A DNA stretch of 11,298 nt from CAUPWF01 sp964367905. GTDB lineage: Bacteria; Bacillota; Clostridia; Lachnospirales; Lachnospiraceae. The stretch spans positions 1 to 11,298 of the forward strand of contig CAYIZP010000065.1 in the NCBI GenBank assembly GCA_964367905.1. Direction: 5' to 3'. This document shows positions 1 through 7,510 of this stretch, one piece after another. Positions within the stretch are counted from its first letter, which is position 1. Every line of letters begins with the position of its first letter. A program made the position numbers and the translations under genes. Below the pieces are notes generated by a model. The model saw only the letters and a program-made list of their open reading frames with translations. It was not told where the DNA came from and did not search any database.

Positions 1-3000
1 TTATGAGATTCGGATGTTTATCTTCTCCACTCTCTTCTCTCTTACATCACAAGCTAGGTCTCCTGTTAGCCCAGAAGCATCTACTGCTACCACTTCTCCT
101 GATGGATAAGTAAGTTCTACCTTCTCTATCTTGTAATCTCCAGCAATATAATCTTTCTCCTCGGCAAATTCATATTTCACCATAGTATGTCCGAGGAACA
201 TCGCTTCTACTTTCTTCTCTGCCCCAATTAACACCTTCGGAAGAGTCGGATTAAATTGTAATCTTAATTCCCCATTCTCGTATTCAAAGTTATTCTCTCC
301 AAACATCATTAACTTCCACATCTGTAAGAACTCCACCGTAGAACCACTCAATCTCGCTACGAATCCCTTACCATGATAGCTCGGATTCGGATTCACGCTA
401 CTTGCGATGAATGATGAGTTCTCGTATATGCTTCTTCCATACACTTCTGGATCCAAGAATGGAACTGCTGCATTTTGGAAATCTTCCAAGAATTCTTTGT
501 ATAGTCCATTTTTAATCAATTCTAATAAGTACTTATATTCCATATGCAACCAGATTGACTCATTTTCCAACCAGCCTGGTGTGAATGCCTTCGCTCTACC
601 AAGTTCAAATGATGCAGATTCTAGTGATGCATTCACTTTGTACATCTTAAGCTTCTTATCATACAATCCATTCGCTTTTACTGCATTGTATAACTTCTGC
701 TTTTTCTCCATCGGAATGTCAAGCTTCATATATCTTACTGGACCTTCTAGGAAATTTGGCAAAATGATTACATCGAATTTCTTCGCCTTGATTCCCGCTT
801 CTGTTTCATCATACTCTACTAAGTCGTACGCGAAATATGTCGGCACTACATCACCTGTATATTCTAGTGCTCTTTCTATTCCTTGTGCCACTACATCAAT
901 CATATCCTTCGTAATCTGACACAACTCTGCAATATCACACTCTACTTTCTCTCCAGAAATTCCTTTGAATACTTTTGCCACATACTCTTCTTTCAGATCA
1001 TTTCTTAGACTCCAGAATTCAATACATTGTTCTTTGCTTTCCTTTACATCCTTTGGTAATTTATCCAAATATGATGTCGTTATTTGTGCAATCTCATGAA
1101 TATACTCCACAACCTCTGCAGTAAGCTTCGCACAAGATCCAGCTGCCATCAATAACTTCTCTGTAAATTGTAGATTTCTATATAATTCATACGTTTCTGC
1201 CATAGAAGATCCGAACAATCCTGGTAGACCATTCAACGCATCATACCAACCCGGTTTCCCACCTTCCATCTCCACTCCCATTCCATGGGAATCAAGTGCC
1301 ATAAATTTGGTGGCATTTAACACAATCAGTTTCTCTAATAAGGATACCTTTACAACTTCTCCTGTGCCATAGGTTTCACGAACAAGCTTTTCATTCTCCT
1401 CATGCTCCGACTCTTCTCCCAAGAAGTTATATTGTCTCACTCCATTTTCTGTCTTCACATATCGCTGTTCTCTTGGCAAAATTGCTGCACAAGATTTAAA
1501 ATACGTGTATTCTTCGGTTTGCACAATGTCCTTCATCTGCTCAGGATAGATTGCAAGATAGTTCTCAACTAGATCCAGATTGTAAGTCCAGTGATCTGAC
1601 CAATATCCCTCACCAAAATCACAATTGAAATTTTCCCTAGCATTGGTAATTACTTTTGTGAATAGTTCTTCCTGCGTCCTCTCATCTCTGATATCCGCCT
1701 TATCCATCATCTTAAAGAATCCACCTGGGGTGAAAGATGTAGTTACATAATCTAGAATCTCTTGACGTATCGTAGCCTCCACATTTTCTAGCGCCTTCTC
1801 TGCCTCTGCTTTGTCTAGCGTATAGGTTACCTTTTCTACTGCCAATGGATTATATCCGTCTAATTGTATCATACTATAGAACTTATGAATATTCTCTTTC
1901 TGTACTTGAGATGTGAAAAAATTATCCATTCTACGGTTCTGATTTACATCGCGGAAATTTCCATTTCCCTGTGAATAGAATTCAGGAAGCATACGGAAAT
2001 AGTTATAATCTCTTTCAATGTCTCCATGCTTTCTCGAATACACATAGAAGATCTTGCCCCCTGGTAACTCAATTGGGCGTCCCCCTCTTAGCACATTATC
2101 CATATAAGTATACTTGCAATATGCATCGAATTCTTTATGCCCTGTATTAGTATGAATCACTTCGCACAATTCTTCTGTAAGACTTGTGGCAATTTTTTCT
2201 TTCTCTTGGAAATAATCTGCATCAATCTTCTTCTCCAAAAACCTCTCTAGTGTCTCTCTTCGATCTACCTGTCCGATAATCTGATACAATGCAAATTCTT
2301 CACCTTCCCTTAGTGTAGCTTCTGTTCCGTAGAAGCTACAGAAAAGCTGATTCGAATGAACTTGATCCTTCTGATACAACCCTTCTAGTCCCTCATTTTT
2401 GAAACCGTGCGCTACTTGCATGGAATTATCGTATTGGAACACAATCTCTGGGTCTATAATTGGTGCCAATTGCTCGTTTTTGTCTGTCATACACAGGGAA
2501 TAATTCCCTCCAAAAACAGGTGTCACTGTTGCCGTGTCATCTGAGCTCGCTCTCGCCTTAAAATACGGCACCTTGGTATCTACATGCTCCACTTCCATCC
2601 AAGCCTTTACTGTCTGACCCATTTCTTTTAATGCATCTAATCCGATATCATAAGGAATAATTGCAGGCATACCATCTAGAACTTCCAATGCAAGTGTATC
2701 GTTCGATATATTCCTAAATGTCACCTTACGAACCAAGCCACCAATCGACTCATTCGGCAAAGTTATATACGATACCTCTGTTGTAATTCCATGTTCTTCA
2801 TCTCTCTCCTCTATAGTCAGGCGATTCATCTCAATACTCATACGATGTGGTTTCTCTTCATTCGAAAAAGCCTCAAAATACTCCCCATTCTTTTTTATAA
2901 ACGTACGAAACCCTGTAGTTTTTACATTCTGATATGCCTGATGCGCTGGGAAAAATTCCATAATGGAATGATCTTTATCTCCCACTCCAAAGCTTACAAC

Positions 3001-3129
3001 AGCTTGACCACGATTGACATAATAGCACCAGATAGGAATCCCCTTCTCTCCACTAATTCCTGGTAAGAAACTACTGAATGTAGATTTTTTTGCATAATTC
3101 TCAAAACTAAATTTTTCTGTATTTTTCAT
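1..3129 (-). CDS. GH94/GH149/GH161-clan glycoside phosphorylase, probable beta-1,3-oligoglucan phosphorylase
   Basis: This is a complete 1042-residue protein that probably cleaves beta-glucan oligosaccharides with phosphate to release glucose 1-phosphate in the cytoplasm. No signal peptide or membrane segment is visible. An N-terminal beta-sandwich-like part (about 1-300, with VNRGQAVVSFG near 38-48) is followed by an alpha-rich catalytic part. Candidate catalytic and phosphate-site motifs are GEGYWSDHWTYNLDL (506-520), GWYDALNGLPG (627-637, with D630 resembling the catalytic Asp of the GH94 WND motif), and SYHGKGFVARLSGST (917-931). The length exceeds GH94 cellobiose phosphorylases (about 800 residues) and suits GH149 or GH161. 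GH161 is my preference from memory of similar clostridial proteins often labelled cellobiose phosphorylase. The start is well supported, with AAGGAG at 3137-3142 seven bases before ATG. No transporter or other glycosidase lies beside it, so the substrate is inferred. Family membership is firm, the exact specificity is not. Confidence 0.8.
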   Translation of the reverse strand: MKNTEKFSFENYAKKSTFSSFLPGISGEKGIPIWCYYVNRGQAVVSFGVGDKDHSIMEFFPAHQAYQNVKTTGFRTFIKKNGEYFEAFSNEEKPHRMSIEMNRLTIEERDEEHGITTEVSYITLPNESIGGLVRKVTFRNISNDTLALEVLDGMPAIIPYDIGLDALKEMGQTVKAWMEVEHVDTKVPYFKARASSDDTATVTPVFGGNYSLCMTDKNEQLAPIIDPEIVFQYDNSMQVAHGFKNEGLEGLYQKDQVHSNQLFCSFYGTEATLREGEEFALYQIIGQVDRRETLERFLEKKIDADYFQEKEKIATSLTEELCEVIHTNTGHKEFDAYCKYTYMDNVLRGGRPIELPGGKIFYVYSRKHGDIERDYNYFRMLPEFYSQGNGNFRDVNQNRRMDNFFTSQVQKENIHKFYSMIQLDGYNPLAVEKVTYTLDKAEAEKALENVEATIRQEILDYVTTSFTPGGFFKMMDKADIRDERTQEELFTKVITNARENFNCDFGEGYWSDHWTYNLDLVENYLAIYPEQMKDIVQTEEYTYFKSCAAILPREQRYVKTENGVRQYNFLGEESEHEENEKLVRETYGTGEVVKVSLLEKLIVLNATKFMALDSHGMGVEMEGGKPGWYDALNGLPGLFGSSMAETYELYRNLQFTEKLLMAAGSCAKLTAEVVEYIHEIAQITTSYLDKLPKDVKESKEQCIEFWSLRNDLKEEYVAKVFKGISGEKVECDIAELCQITKDMIDVVAQGIERALEYTGDVVPTYFAYDLVEYDETEAGIKAKKFDVIILPNFLEGPVRYMKLDIPMEKKQKLYNAVKANGLYDKKLKMYKVNASLESASFELGRAKAFTPGWLENESIWLHMEYKYLLELIKNGLYKEFLEDFQNAAVPFLDPEVYGRSIYENSSFIASSVNPNPSYHGKGFVARLSGSTVEFLQMWKLMMFGENNFEYENGELRLQFNPTLPKVLIGAEKKVEAMFLGHTMVKYEFAEEKDYIAGDYKIEKVELTYPSGEVVAVDASGLTGDLACDVREKRVEKINIRIS

Positions 3130-3165
3130 TTCAATACTCCTTCACAAATACTATTTCTGTTAACC

Positions 3166-3194
3166 ATCATACGGAAATTCATATCAGATTTAAG
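3166..3194 (-). promoter_or_regulatory. candidate promoter of the phosphorylase gene
   Basis: On the minus strand, CTTAAA (3189-3194) and TATGAT (3166-3171) are separated by 17 bases and lie between the hflC terminator and the phosphorylase RBS. The -10 is good and the -35 is poor, so the call is tentative. A promoter is expected here because the upstream operon is terminated at 3246-3300. Confidence 0.35.
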
Positions 3195-3245
3195 TATGTT
3201 CTTTTTTAGATAGGTATCATTTTTATATTTTGTGTATTTTCCCTT

Positions 3246-3300
3246 AGAAAACAAAAAACATATGACCAAAGAATTTTCTTTGAAATCATATGTTTTCTGT
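3246..3300 (-). terminator. rho-independent terminator of the hflK-hflC operon
   Basis: A long hairpin has outer arms AAAACATATGA (3255-3265) and TCATATGTTTT (3286-3296), and an inner perfect stem CAAAGAA/TTCTTTG (3267-3273 and 3276-3282). Read on the minus strand, the hairpin runs into a T-rich tract (TTTTTTGTTTTCT). It lies about 60 bases after the hflC stop codon, which fits the end of that operon and insulates the phosphorylase gene. Confidence 0.85.
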
Positions 3301-3358
3301 CTATTATTCAATTAATACTCTTACTAATCTTTCGTTTTAATCACCATTCTGTTTTACA

Positions 3359-4228
3359 CTAGTTTCCATAGAAGATTTCCGCAATTGGTGAATCCTCCGA
3401 CAGGATAACTGTCTTATTATCACCAACCATCGAAGCTTCTAGTGCATCTAAACTTCTTACAAATGAATAGAATTCTGCTTTGTCCGGATCTGCATAAGCA
3501 TCGGATAGGATTTTCATATACTCTGCCTCACCCTCTGCGCGCAATATCTCTGATTCCTTTTCTGCCTCTGATAGGATAATATTTACATCCATATCGGTCG
3601 TGTTCTTAATCTTCTGAGCCTCTGACTCTCCTTCTGCAGTATAAGTAGCTGCAATATTCTCTCTCTCTGAAATCATTCTCTGATATACTGCTTCTTTATT
3701 ATCCTCTGGTAAATCCAATTGTTTTGTCTCTATCTCCACGATTTTGATTCCATACTGCTCGAATTTGTCTCCAATATTATCCACAATCGCTTGCGATAAC
3801 TCCCCATCTCTTGCAGATATTACATCATCTTGCAACATACTACTGATGACATTCTTCACAGAGTTATATACGATTGTATCAATACGACTCTCTGCATTAA
3901 TCACTGAGCTATTCAATGATTGGGCAAACTTGAGCGGATCTTCAATCTGCCATAAGGTAAAGCTATCTGTAATCATGGTTTTTTTATCTTCTGTAATTAC
4001 ATCCGATGGTGCCAAATCGTATAATAATATCTGTTTCGGTAGCGTCGATGTTGTTTGAATAAATGGAACTTTGAAACTGAGTCCTGCCTCCGTTTGTACA
4101 TGAGTCACTTTTCCAAATTGTCTTACCAACGTATATTCATTTTCTTGTGTAATTACAACCGATGATAATCCTAGCACGACTACAACCGCCCCTAATACTC
4201 CCAATGTAATTGCTTTTATTTTCTTCAT
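3359..4228 (-). CDS. hflC: HflC-like SPFH/band 7 membrane protein (FtsH protease modulator)
   Basis: This 289-residue protein has one N-terminal membrane anchor (about 5-27), then an SPFH/band 7 domain beginning at ENEYTLVRQFGKV, and an Ala/Glu-rich coiled coil (about 165-240) containing the EAEKESEILRAEGEAEYMKI pattern typical of HflC. The C-terminus, with SFVRSLDALEAS and a short tail ending IFYGN, also matches HflC. In E. coli, HflC and HflK form a large membrane cage around the FtsH protease. No ftsH gene is visible here. The start is supported by AAAGGAG just before ATG. It lies 24 bases downstream of hflK and is followed by a strong terminator, so it is the last gene of a two-gene operon. 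If the leader riboswitch works as predicted, its expression responds to manganese. Other stomatin or prohibitin homologues are the alternative, but the pairing with hflK makes HflC likeliest. Confidence 0.88.
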   Translation of the reverse strand: MKKIKAITLGVLGAVVVVLGLSSVVITQENEYTLVRQFGKVTHVQTEAGLSFKVPFIQTTSTLPKQILLYDLAPSDVITEDKKTMITDSFTLWQIEDPLKFAQSLNSSVINAESRIDTIVYNSVKNVISSMLQDDVISARDGELSQAIVDNIGDKFEQYGIKIVEIETKQLDLPEDNKEAVYQRMISERENIAATYTAEGESEAQKIKNTTDMDVNIILSEAEKESEILRAEGEAEYMKILSDAYADPDKAEFYSFVRSLDALEASMVGDNKTVILSEDSPIAEIFYGN

Positions 4229-4252
4229 ATTCTTCTCCTTTGCACACTCACT

Positions 4253-5401
4253 CTATTGTTCTGTTTGATCTGTTGTTTCTGTTGGTATTGCTGACTCAGT
4301 CTGTGGTGCAACTTCTACTGTAGATGTGCTATTTTGCTCTGTCTGCGATTGTACAAAATCATCTAATGGCAATACTTTCTGCACTCCATCACCACCATCA
4401 ATGATTAGCTCAAGATCTGGGAGCACTTCCTCCATTGCTTCGTAGAACATTCTCTCCTTGGTTACCACTGGAAATTTGCTGTACTCCTCATACATTGCAT
4501 TGAATCTTGATACCTGACCTGTCGCTTCGTTGATTCTCTGCTCTTTGTACGCTTCGGCTGACTTGATAATTCCATCTGCCTCTGCTTGTGCATTTGGAAT
4601 GTTTTCATTTCTGTATTTATTGGCATTGTTAAGCGCTGTGTCTTTTCCTTGCTTCGCAGTCTCTACATCCTTGAACGCCTCCATAATCTCTACTGTTGGC
4701 GGTTCTGCATCTTGAATACTGATATTCACTAATTGAAGACCTATATCATTCTCCTCTAACTTCTCGATAATCATCTCTTTGATTACTGACTGAATCTCAT
4801 TCTTCCCTGTGGTAAGAACACTATCGACGTCATACCCACCAATCACGGTACGAATACAACTCTGCGAAATATTCTTTAATACCAGAACCGGATCTTGTGA
4901 TGCATATACTGCCTTCACTGGATCCGAAACCTTGTACTCCACAAAAAAATCCACCTCTACAAAGTTATAATCACTAGTAATCATTACTGCTTCTTTCTCA
5001 ATTGTTTCCCCTGTTTCTAGATCATATCCTATAGAAAATCCTTGAATCGTAGTATTTACTTTCTGTACATTTTGAATCAGTGGAATCTTAAAATGTAATC
5101 CTGGTTCTGTCACCGACTCCGCCTGTCCAAATGTCGTAAGCACTGCCTGTTCTTGTTCTCGCACCTGATAGGTTGCTCCAAAGATAATCACCGCAACTAC
5201 AATAACCACTGCACCAATCTTCACGATATTCCCAACCATATCTGGAACTTTAATTTCCTTACCTGCCTTCTCTTTTTTCTTTTTTGACTTCTTTTTCTTC
5301 TTGCCTTGCTGAATTTCTTCAACTGCCTCGACCTCTTGGTCAATCTCTTGAGCTGCCTCGACTTCTTGATTTGTCTCTTGTTGATTGTTATTTTCTCCCA
5401 T
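4253..5401 (-). CDS. hflK: HflK-like SPFH/band 7 membrane protein (FtsH protease modulator)
   Basis: This 382-residue protein starts with a Gln/Glu-rich stretch (5-32), then a dense lysine block (34-45), a single membrane segment (about 57-78) and an SPFH domain (about 80-250). The QDAEPPTVEIMEAFKDV segment (230-246) corresponds to the conserved HflK region before the coiled coil (about 250-300). The C-terminal tail (352-382) is Gln/Thr/Glu-rich and probably disordered. HflK and HflC form the ring complex that holds and modulates FtsH in well-studied bacteria. The usual Gly-rich N-terminus of proteobacterial HflK is replaced here by the acidic/Gln and Lys tract. GGAAGG lies about seven bases before ATG. 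It is the first gene of hflK-hflC, 80 bases downstream of a terminator that follows a Mn2+-type riboswitch, so conditional antitermination is the probable control. Confidence 0.88.
   Translation of the reverse strand: MGENNNQQETNQEVEAAQEIDQEVEAVEEIQQGKKKKKSKKKKEKAGKEIKVPDMVGNIVKIGAVVIVVAVIIFGATYQVREQEQAVLTTFGQAESVTEPGLHFKIPLIQNVQKVNTTIQGFSIGYDLETGETIEKEAVMITSDYNFVEVDFFVEYKVSDPVKAVYASQDPVLVLKNISQSCIRTVIGGYDVDSVLTTGKNEIQSVIKEMIIEKLEENDIGLQLVNISIQDAEPPTVEIMEAFKDVETAKQGKDTALNNANKYRNENIPNAQAEADGIIKSAEAYKEQRINEATGQVSRFNAMYEEYSKFPVVTKERMFYEAMEEVLPDLELIIDGGDGVQKVLPLDDFVQSQTEQNSTSTVEVAPQTESAIPTETTDQTEQ
5323..5371 (-). repeat. 30-bp-spaced direct repeat encoding QEVEA in the HflK N-terminus
   Basis: On the plus strand, CTGCCTCGACCTCTTGGTC (5323-5341) recurs as CTGCCTCGACTTCTTGATT (5353-5371) with three mismatches. 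The 30-base period equals ten codons and duplicates a QEVEA-centred unit in the acidic N-terminal tail of HflK. This looks like a short internal duplication in a low-complexity cytoplasmic tail. Confidence 0.7.
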
Positions 5402-5480
5402 AAATTTCCCTTCCTCTCTCTGTACCTAATGTACTGTTGTAGTGTGAGTAGCATATGAAATGAGTAATTTCTTATATATC

Positions 5481-5523
5481 AAAAAAAATGACCTTTATTA
5501 CAAAATAAATTGTAATAAAAGTC
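5481..5523 (-). terminator. riboswitch-controlled intrinsic terminator upstream of hflK
   Basis: The two arms (5510-5523 and 5490-5503) form a 10-bp core stem TTTATTACAA/TTGTAATAAA with a 3-bp GAC/GTC clamp and one mismatch. On the minus strand it is followed by ATTTTTTTT (5481-5489). The 5' arm contains all eight bases of the 3' strand of riboswitch stem P1 (5514-5521), so P1 and this hairpin cannot form together. Ligand-stabilised P1 would therefore prevent termination and switch hflK-hflC on. It could also end read-through from the pyruvyl transferase gene. Confidence 0.85.
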
Positions 5524-5614
5524 TTGCTATTTCATATACGATGCGGATTAGATTAACTAATCGTTCTGACGCATTCGCAAACACCTGTAAGATGTAAGCT
5601 ACTCCCTCTTATTT
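5514..5614 (-). promoter_or_regulatory. yybP-ykoY family manganese riboswitch
   Basis: Read on the minus strand, the RNA has the two signature strands of the yybP-ykoY aptamer: GAGGGAGTAGC (5598-5608) and TAGCAAGAC (5521-5529). P1 pairs 5606-5613 with 5514-5521 (8 bp, one G-U). P2 is a 5-bp hairpin, ACATC/GGTGT, with loop TTACA (5581-5595). P3 pairs ATGCG (5570-5574) with CGCAT (5541-5545), encloses a TCAGAAC internal loop (5563-5569), and is capped by GATTAG/CTAATC (5546-5562). The CGUCA segment at the base of that loop matches the conserved metal-site loop of the family as I remember it. In known members the two loops dock and bind Mn2+. The usual targets are Mn exporters, TerC proteins and P-type ATPases, while here the next gene is hflK. 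The match is from memory of the consensus; a covariance-model search would settle it. Confidence 0.88.
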
Positions 5615-5616
5615 GG

Positions 5617-5638
5617 TTGACACCTATTCAATTGTCAA
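5617..5638 (-). other. pre-aptamer hairpin in the hflK leader
   Basis: TTGACA (5617-5622) and TGTCAA (5633-5638) can form a 6-bp hairpin with a 10-base loop just before riboswitch stem P1 in the nascent RNA. It could be a folding or pausing element. No family assignment is made. Confidence 0.35.
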
Positions 5639-5666
5639 ATGTTTAAGCGCTTCATTTGATATACAT

Positions 5667-5695
5667 ATATTAGCATATTTTCTGTATTTTTTCAA
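5667..5695 (-). promoter_or_regulatory. sigma-A promoter of the riboswitch-hflK-hflC transcript
   Basis: On the minus strand, TTGAAA (5690-5695) is followed after 17 bases by TAATAT (5667-5672), preceded by TGC, which gives an extended -10. Initiation is expected near 5660, about 46 bases before riboswitch P1. This makes the riboswitch RNA the leader of its own transcript. Confidence 0.8.
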
Positions 5696-5735
5696 GATTT
5701 ATTTACAAATTTTTTTAAAAAACCCTCTCACTTAT

Positions 5736-6827
5736 TTACTTGATTGCGCCATCCAAAATTTCTATTAATTTATTGTAGCTGTCCGCAAAAAGCTCTTTGT
5801 CGTATTCAATATCATCAAGGTTAAGCAAATCATCAAGTACTGTTTTATCAAAAGAAGTGTTGTTGTCTGTACAGATGATGTATGGAACAACATGAAGAGA
5901 ATTTTCATATATCCCTGTACTCTTACGACTAAGATTATCAAAAGCAATACAAGCCGTACTTGATACAGCTGAAAAAAGCATACCATGAAGACGATCAGTT
6001 ATCACAAGCTTATATTTTGAGAAATGGGTTATTATATCTGTAACCAGTTCATTTCTTTCCTCTAAAGTATAAATTTTCTGATCTATAATGGTATTCCTAT
6101 AGTCTATTTTATATCCAGCTTCGATCAGTCTTTGTTTAATTTCATCAACTGCCTTTGTCTCTAGTTTTTCTTTGTCCGTCCTTAAACAAAAAAGTACATT
6201 CTCTCTCTTTAATTTTGGCAGTTCAATTTCAAGAAATGTAACCAAATCGCAGTTTAAGTGACATATTTCAGTGTTTTCAACCACTTGTTCAACCATGAAG
6301 TTATATGATTGTTTATCTCTTACAAAGATTTGTATATTTGAACATTTATTTATTTTTGTTTTGAATTTTGCTAGCTCTTTAGCACCGTTCTTATCCTTGC
6401 TAAAAAAGATTGTTTGAGGCATAATAATCACTGGATTATTTACTCCAAATTCAAGCGCTTTCAGCACAGATCGTTGTTCTATATTATAAAGTGTACCAAT
6501 AAATCCTCCGTCACTTATAACAATGATATCATCTTTTTCTATGTTATCTCTTATCAATGTGCTATTATCAAGACATAACTCAGTAGAAATATCTATTATA
6601 TTATATCTGTCAAGATATCTGCTAAAGATCTGTCTTTGTGCCATTAAAATAGCATGATCTCCAAGATTACCATGTAGCGGGGAATTAAAAACAAATATGC
6701 ATTTGCCTTTCTGTGCTCTTGCAGCTTCTACTTCTTTTATAAAATGATTTTTTAAAAACCTGCTTTCCTTGCACCCTTTAAAAAAAACCATTTTAACAAT
6801 TTTATCAATGTGATATGGAAGTATCAT
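5736..6827 (-). CDS. polysaccharide pyruvyl transferase family protein
   Basis: This 363-residue cytoplasmic protein belongs to the polysaccharide pyruvyl transferase family (PF04230; relatives include B. subtilis EpsI, EpsO and YvfF), which transfers pyruvyl ketals from phosphoenolpyruvate to exopolysaccharide or wall-polymer sugars. Family signatures are GNLGDHA (53-59), SDGGFIG (105-111), MPQTI (136-140) and the long TDRLHGMLFSAVS motif (277-289) followed by IAFDN. The frame is open for 19 more codons upstream, to 6884. The ATG at 6827 is chosen because TAAGGAGA lies six bases before it and because the predicted promoter (-10 at 6858-6863) places the longer start upstream of transcription. 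No glycosyltransferase, polymerase or flippase genes adjoin it, so it is an orphan whose acceptor is unknown. No clear terminator follows the stop; the riboswitch terminator may serve. The composition looks AT-richer than the phosphorylase, and acquisition by transfer is possible but not shown. Confidence 0.85.
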   Translation of the reverse strand: MILPYHIDKIVKMVFFKGCKESRFLKNHFIKEVEAARAQKGKCIFVFNSPLHGNLGDHAILMAQRQIFSRYLDRYNIIDISTELCLDNSTLIRDNIEKDDIIVISDGGFIGTLYNIEQRSVLKALEFGVNNPVIIMPQTIFFSKDKNGAKELAKFKTKINKCSNIQIFVRDKQSYNFMVEQVVENTEICHLNCDLVTFLEIELPKLKRENVLFCLRTDKEKLETKAVDEIKQRLIEAGYKIDYRNTIIDQKIYTLEERNELVTDIITHFSKYKLVITDRLHGMLFSAVSSTACIAFDNLSRKSTGIYENSLHVVPYIICTDNNTSFDKTVLDDLLNLDDIEYDKELFADSYNKLIEILDGAIK

Positions 6828-6857
6828 AATTATCTCCTTAAATATTTTCTTAAATAT

Positions 6858-6886
6858 GTTATAGCATACAATATAGAAATCCACAA
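6858..6886 (-). promoter_or_regulatory. sigma-A promoter of the pyruvyl transferase gene
   Basis: On the minus strand, TTGTGG (6881-6886) and TATAAC (6858-6863) are 17 bases apart, with TGC directly before the -10. Initiation near 6851 leaves a leader of about 24 bases to the ATG at 6827. This supports the inner start codon. Confidence 0.72.
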
Positions 6887-6953
6887 GTACCTTTATATCG
6901 GTATAGGTTCTAAAAATAATTGTTCTCGCTTCCTATGATTTGAAAATGCTTTC

Positions 6954-6982
6954 TTGTCAGAACCGACTCGCTGTGATAAAAT
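6954..6982 (+). promoter_or_regulatory. sigma-A promoter of the HPP-family gene
   Basis: TTGTCA (6954-6959) and TAAAAT (6977-6982) are separated by 17 bases on the plus strand. Initiation is expected near 6989, so the RBS at 6991-6996 would lie almost at the 5' end of a leader of about 18 bases. It is divergent from the pyruvyl transferase promoter about 70 bases away. Confidence 0.6.
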
Positions 6983-7006
6983 TTTCTCAGAAGGAGTGTG
7001 TTACCT

Positions 7007-7489
7007 ATGAAAAAACCTAATTTTAGCAAGGAAGAAATTCGCCTATGCTTCCTCCGAAGCCTCTGCGTTGCACTTTATGTTTTGTTTTGTTTACTTATCG
7101 CACATCAGTTTGAAGATAGCATTTGGATGGTTTCTCTAGCAGCAAGTTCTTTTATTGCATTTGCATTTCCTAAAGCCGATTCGGTTCGCGCTAGTGTCCT
7201 CGTTGGGGGATACTTATCATCTTGCATCTGGGGAGGATTATTGTCACTTACCCTACTCCACATCGGTCTGACCTATACTAATACAATCATCTGTTGTGGG
7301 ATTGCAATCTTTCTGACCTCATTCTGCATGACTGTACTAGATTTAGAGCACCCACCAGCTGCCGCATTAGCTATAGGGATTGTAATCTCTTCAAAACCGC
7401 TCGAGCTAGCAGCTGCATCGATGTTATGTGTTATCGTTCTCTGTCTCATCAAGAAACCACTCGCACGCATCGTGTTGCGTGAAAAATAA
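7007..7489 (+). CDS. HPP-family integral membrane protein
   Basis: This 160-residue protein has about five or six hydrophobic segments (roughly 17-33, 38-54, 63-85, 91-110, 118-128 and 132-148). It contains the family-naming motif as DLEHPPAAALAIGI (112-125), and FPKADSVRASVLVGGYLSS (54-72) corresponds to the other conserved block of HPP proteins. HPP proteins are plasma-membrane or plastid proteins. Some plant and cyanobacterial members have been linked to nitrite transport, while the role in clostridia is unknown. The ATG at 7007 is preferred over the GTG at 6998 because AAGGAG (6991-6996) lies ten bases before the ATG but only one base before the GTG. It is a single-gene unit divergent from the pyruvyl transferase gene. 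No nitrogen or redox genes are nearby that would hint at the substrate. Confidence 0.8.
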   Translation: MKKPNFSKEEIRLCFLRSLCVALYVLFCLLIAHQFEDSIWMVSLAASSFIAFAFPKADSVRASVLVGGYLSSCIWGGLLSLTLLHIGLTYTNTIICCGIAIFLTSFCMTVLDLEHPPAAALAIGIVISSKPLELAAASMLCVIVLCLIKKPLARIVLREK

Positions 7490-7510
7490 ACTAATAAATA
7501 TATTTCATTT

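Noticed and set aside
407..919. 170-codon plus-strand frame inside the phosphorylase gene
   Set aside because: Antisense shadow of a strongly supported gene, with no RBS and no recognisable domain.
3126..3311. 61-codon minus-strand frame overlapping the phosphorylase start
   Set aside because: It spans the hflC terminator hairpin, has no RBS, and its sequence is AT-rich noise; the region is better explained by the terminator and a promoter.
5641..5656. AAGCGCTT palindrome in the hflK leader as a possible CcpA cre site
   Set aside because: Only the core matches; the flanks do not fit the TGWAANCGNTNWCA consensus.
6828..6884. 19-codon N-terminal extension of the pyruvyl transferase
   Set aside because: It lies over the predicted promoter, lacks an RBS, and the inner ATG has a near-perfect RBS at the right distance.
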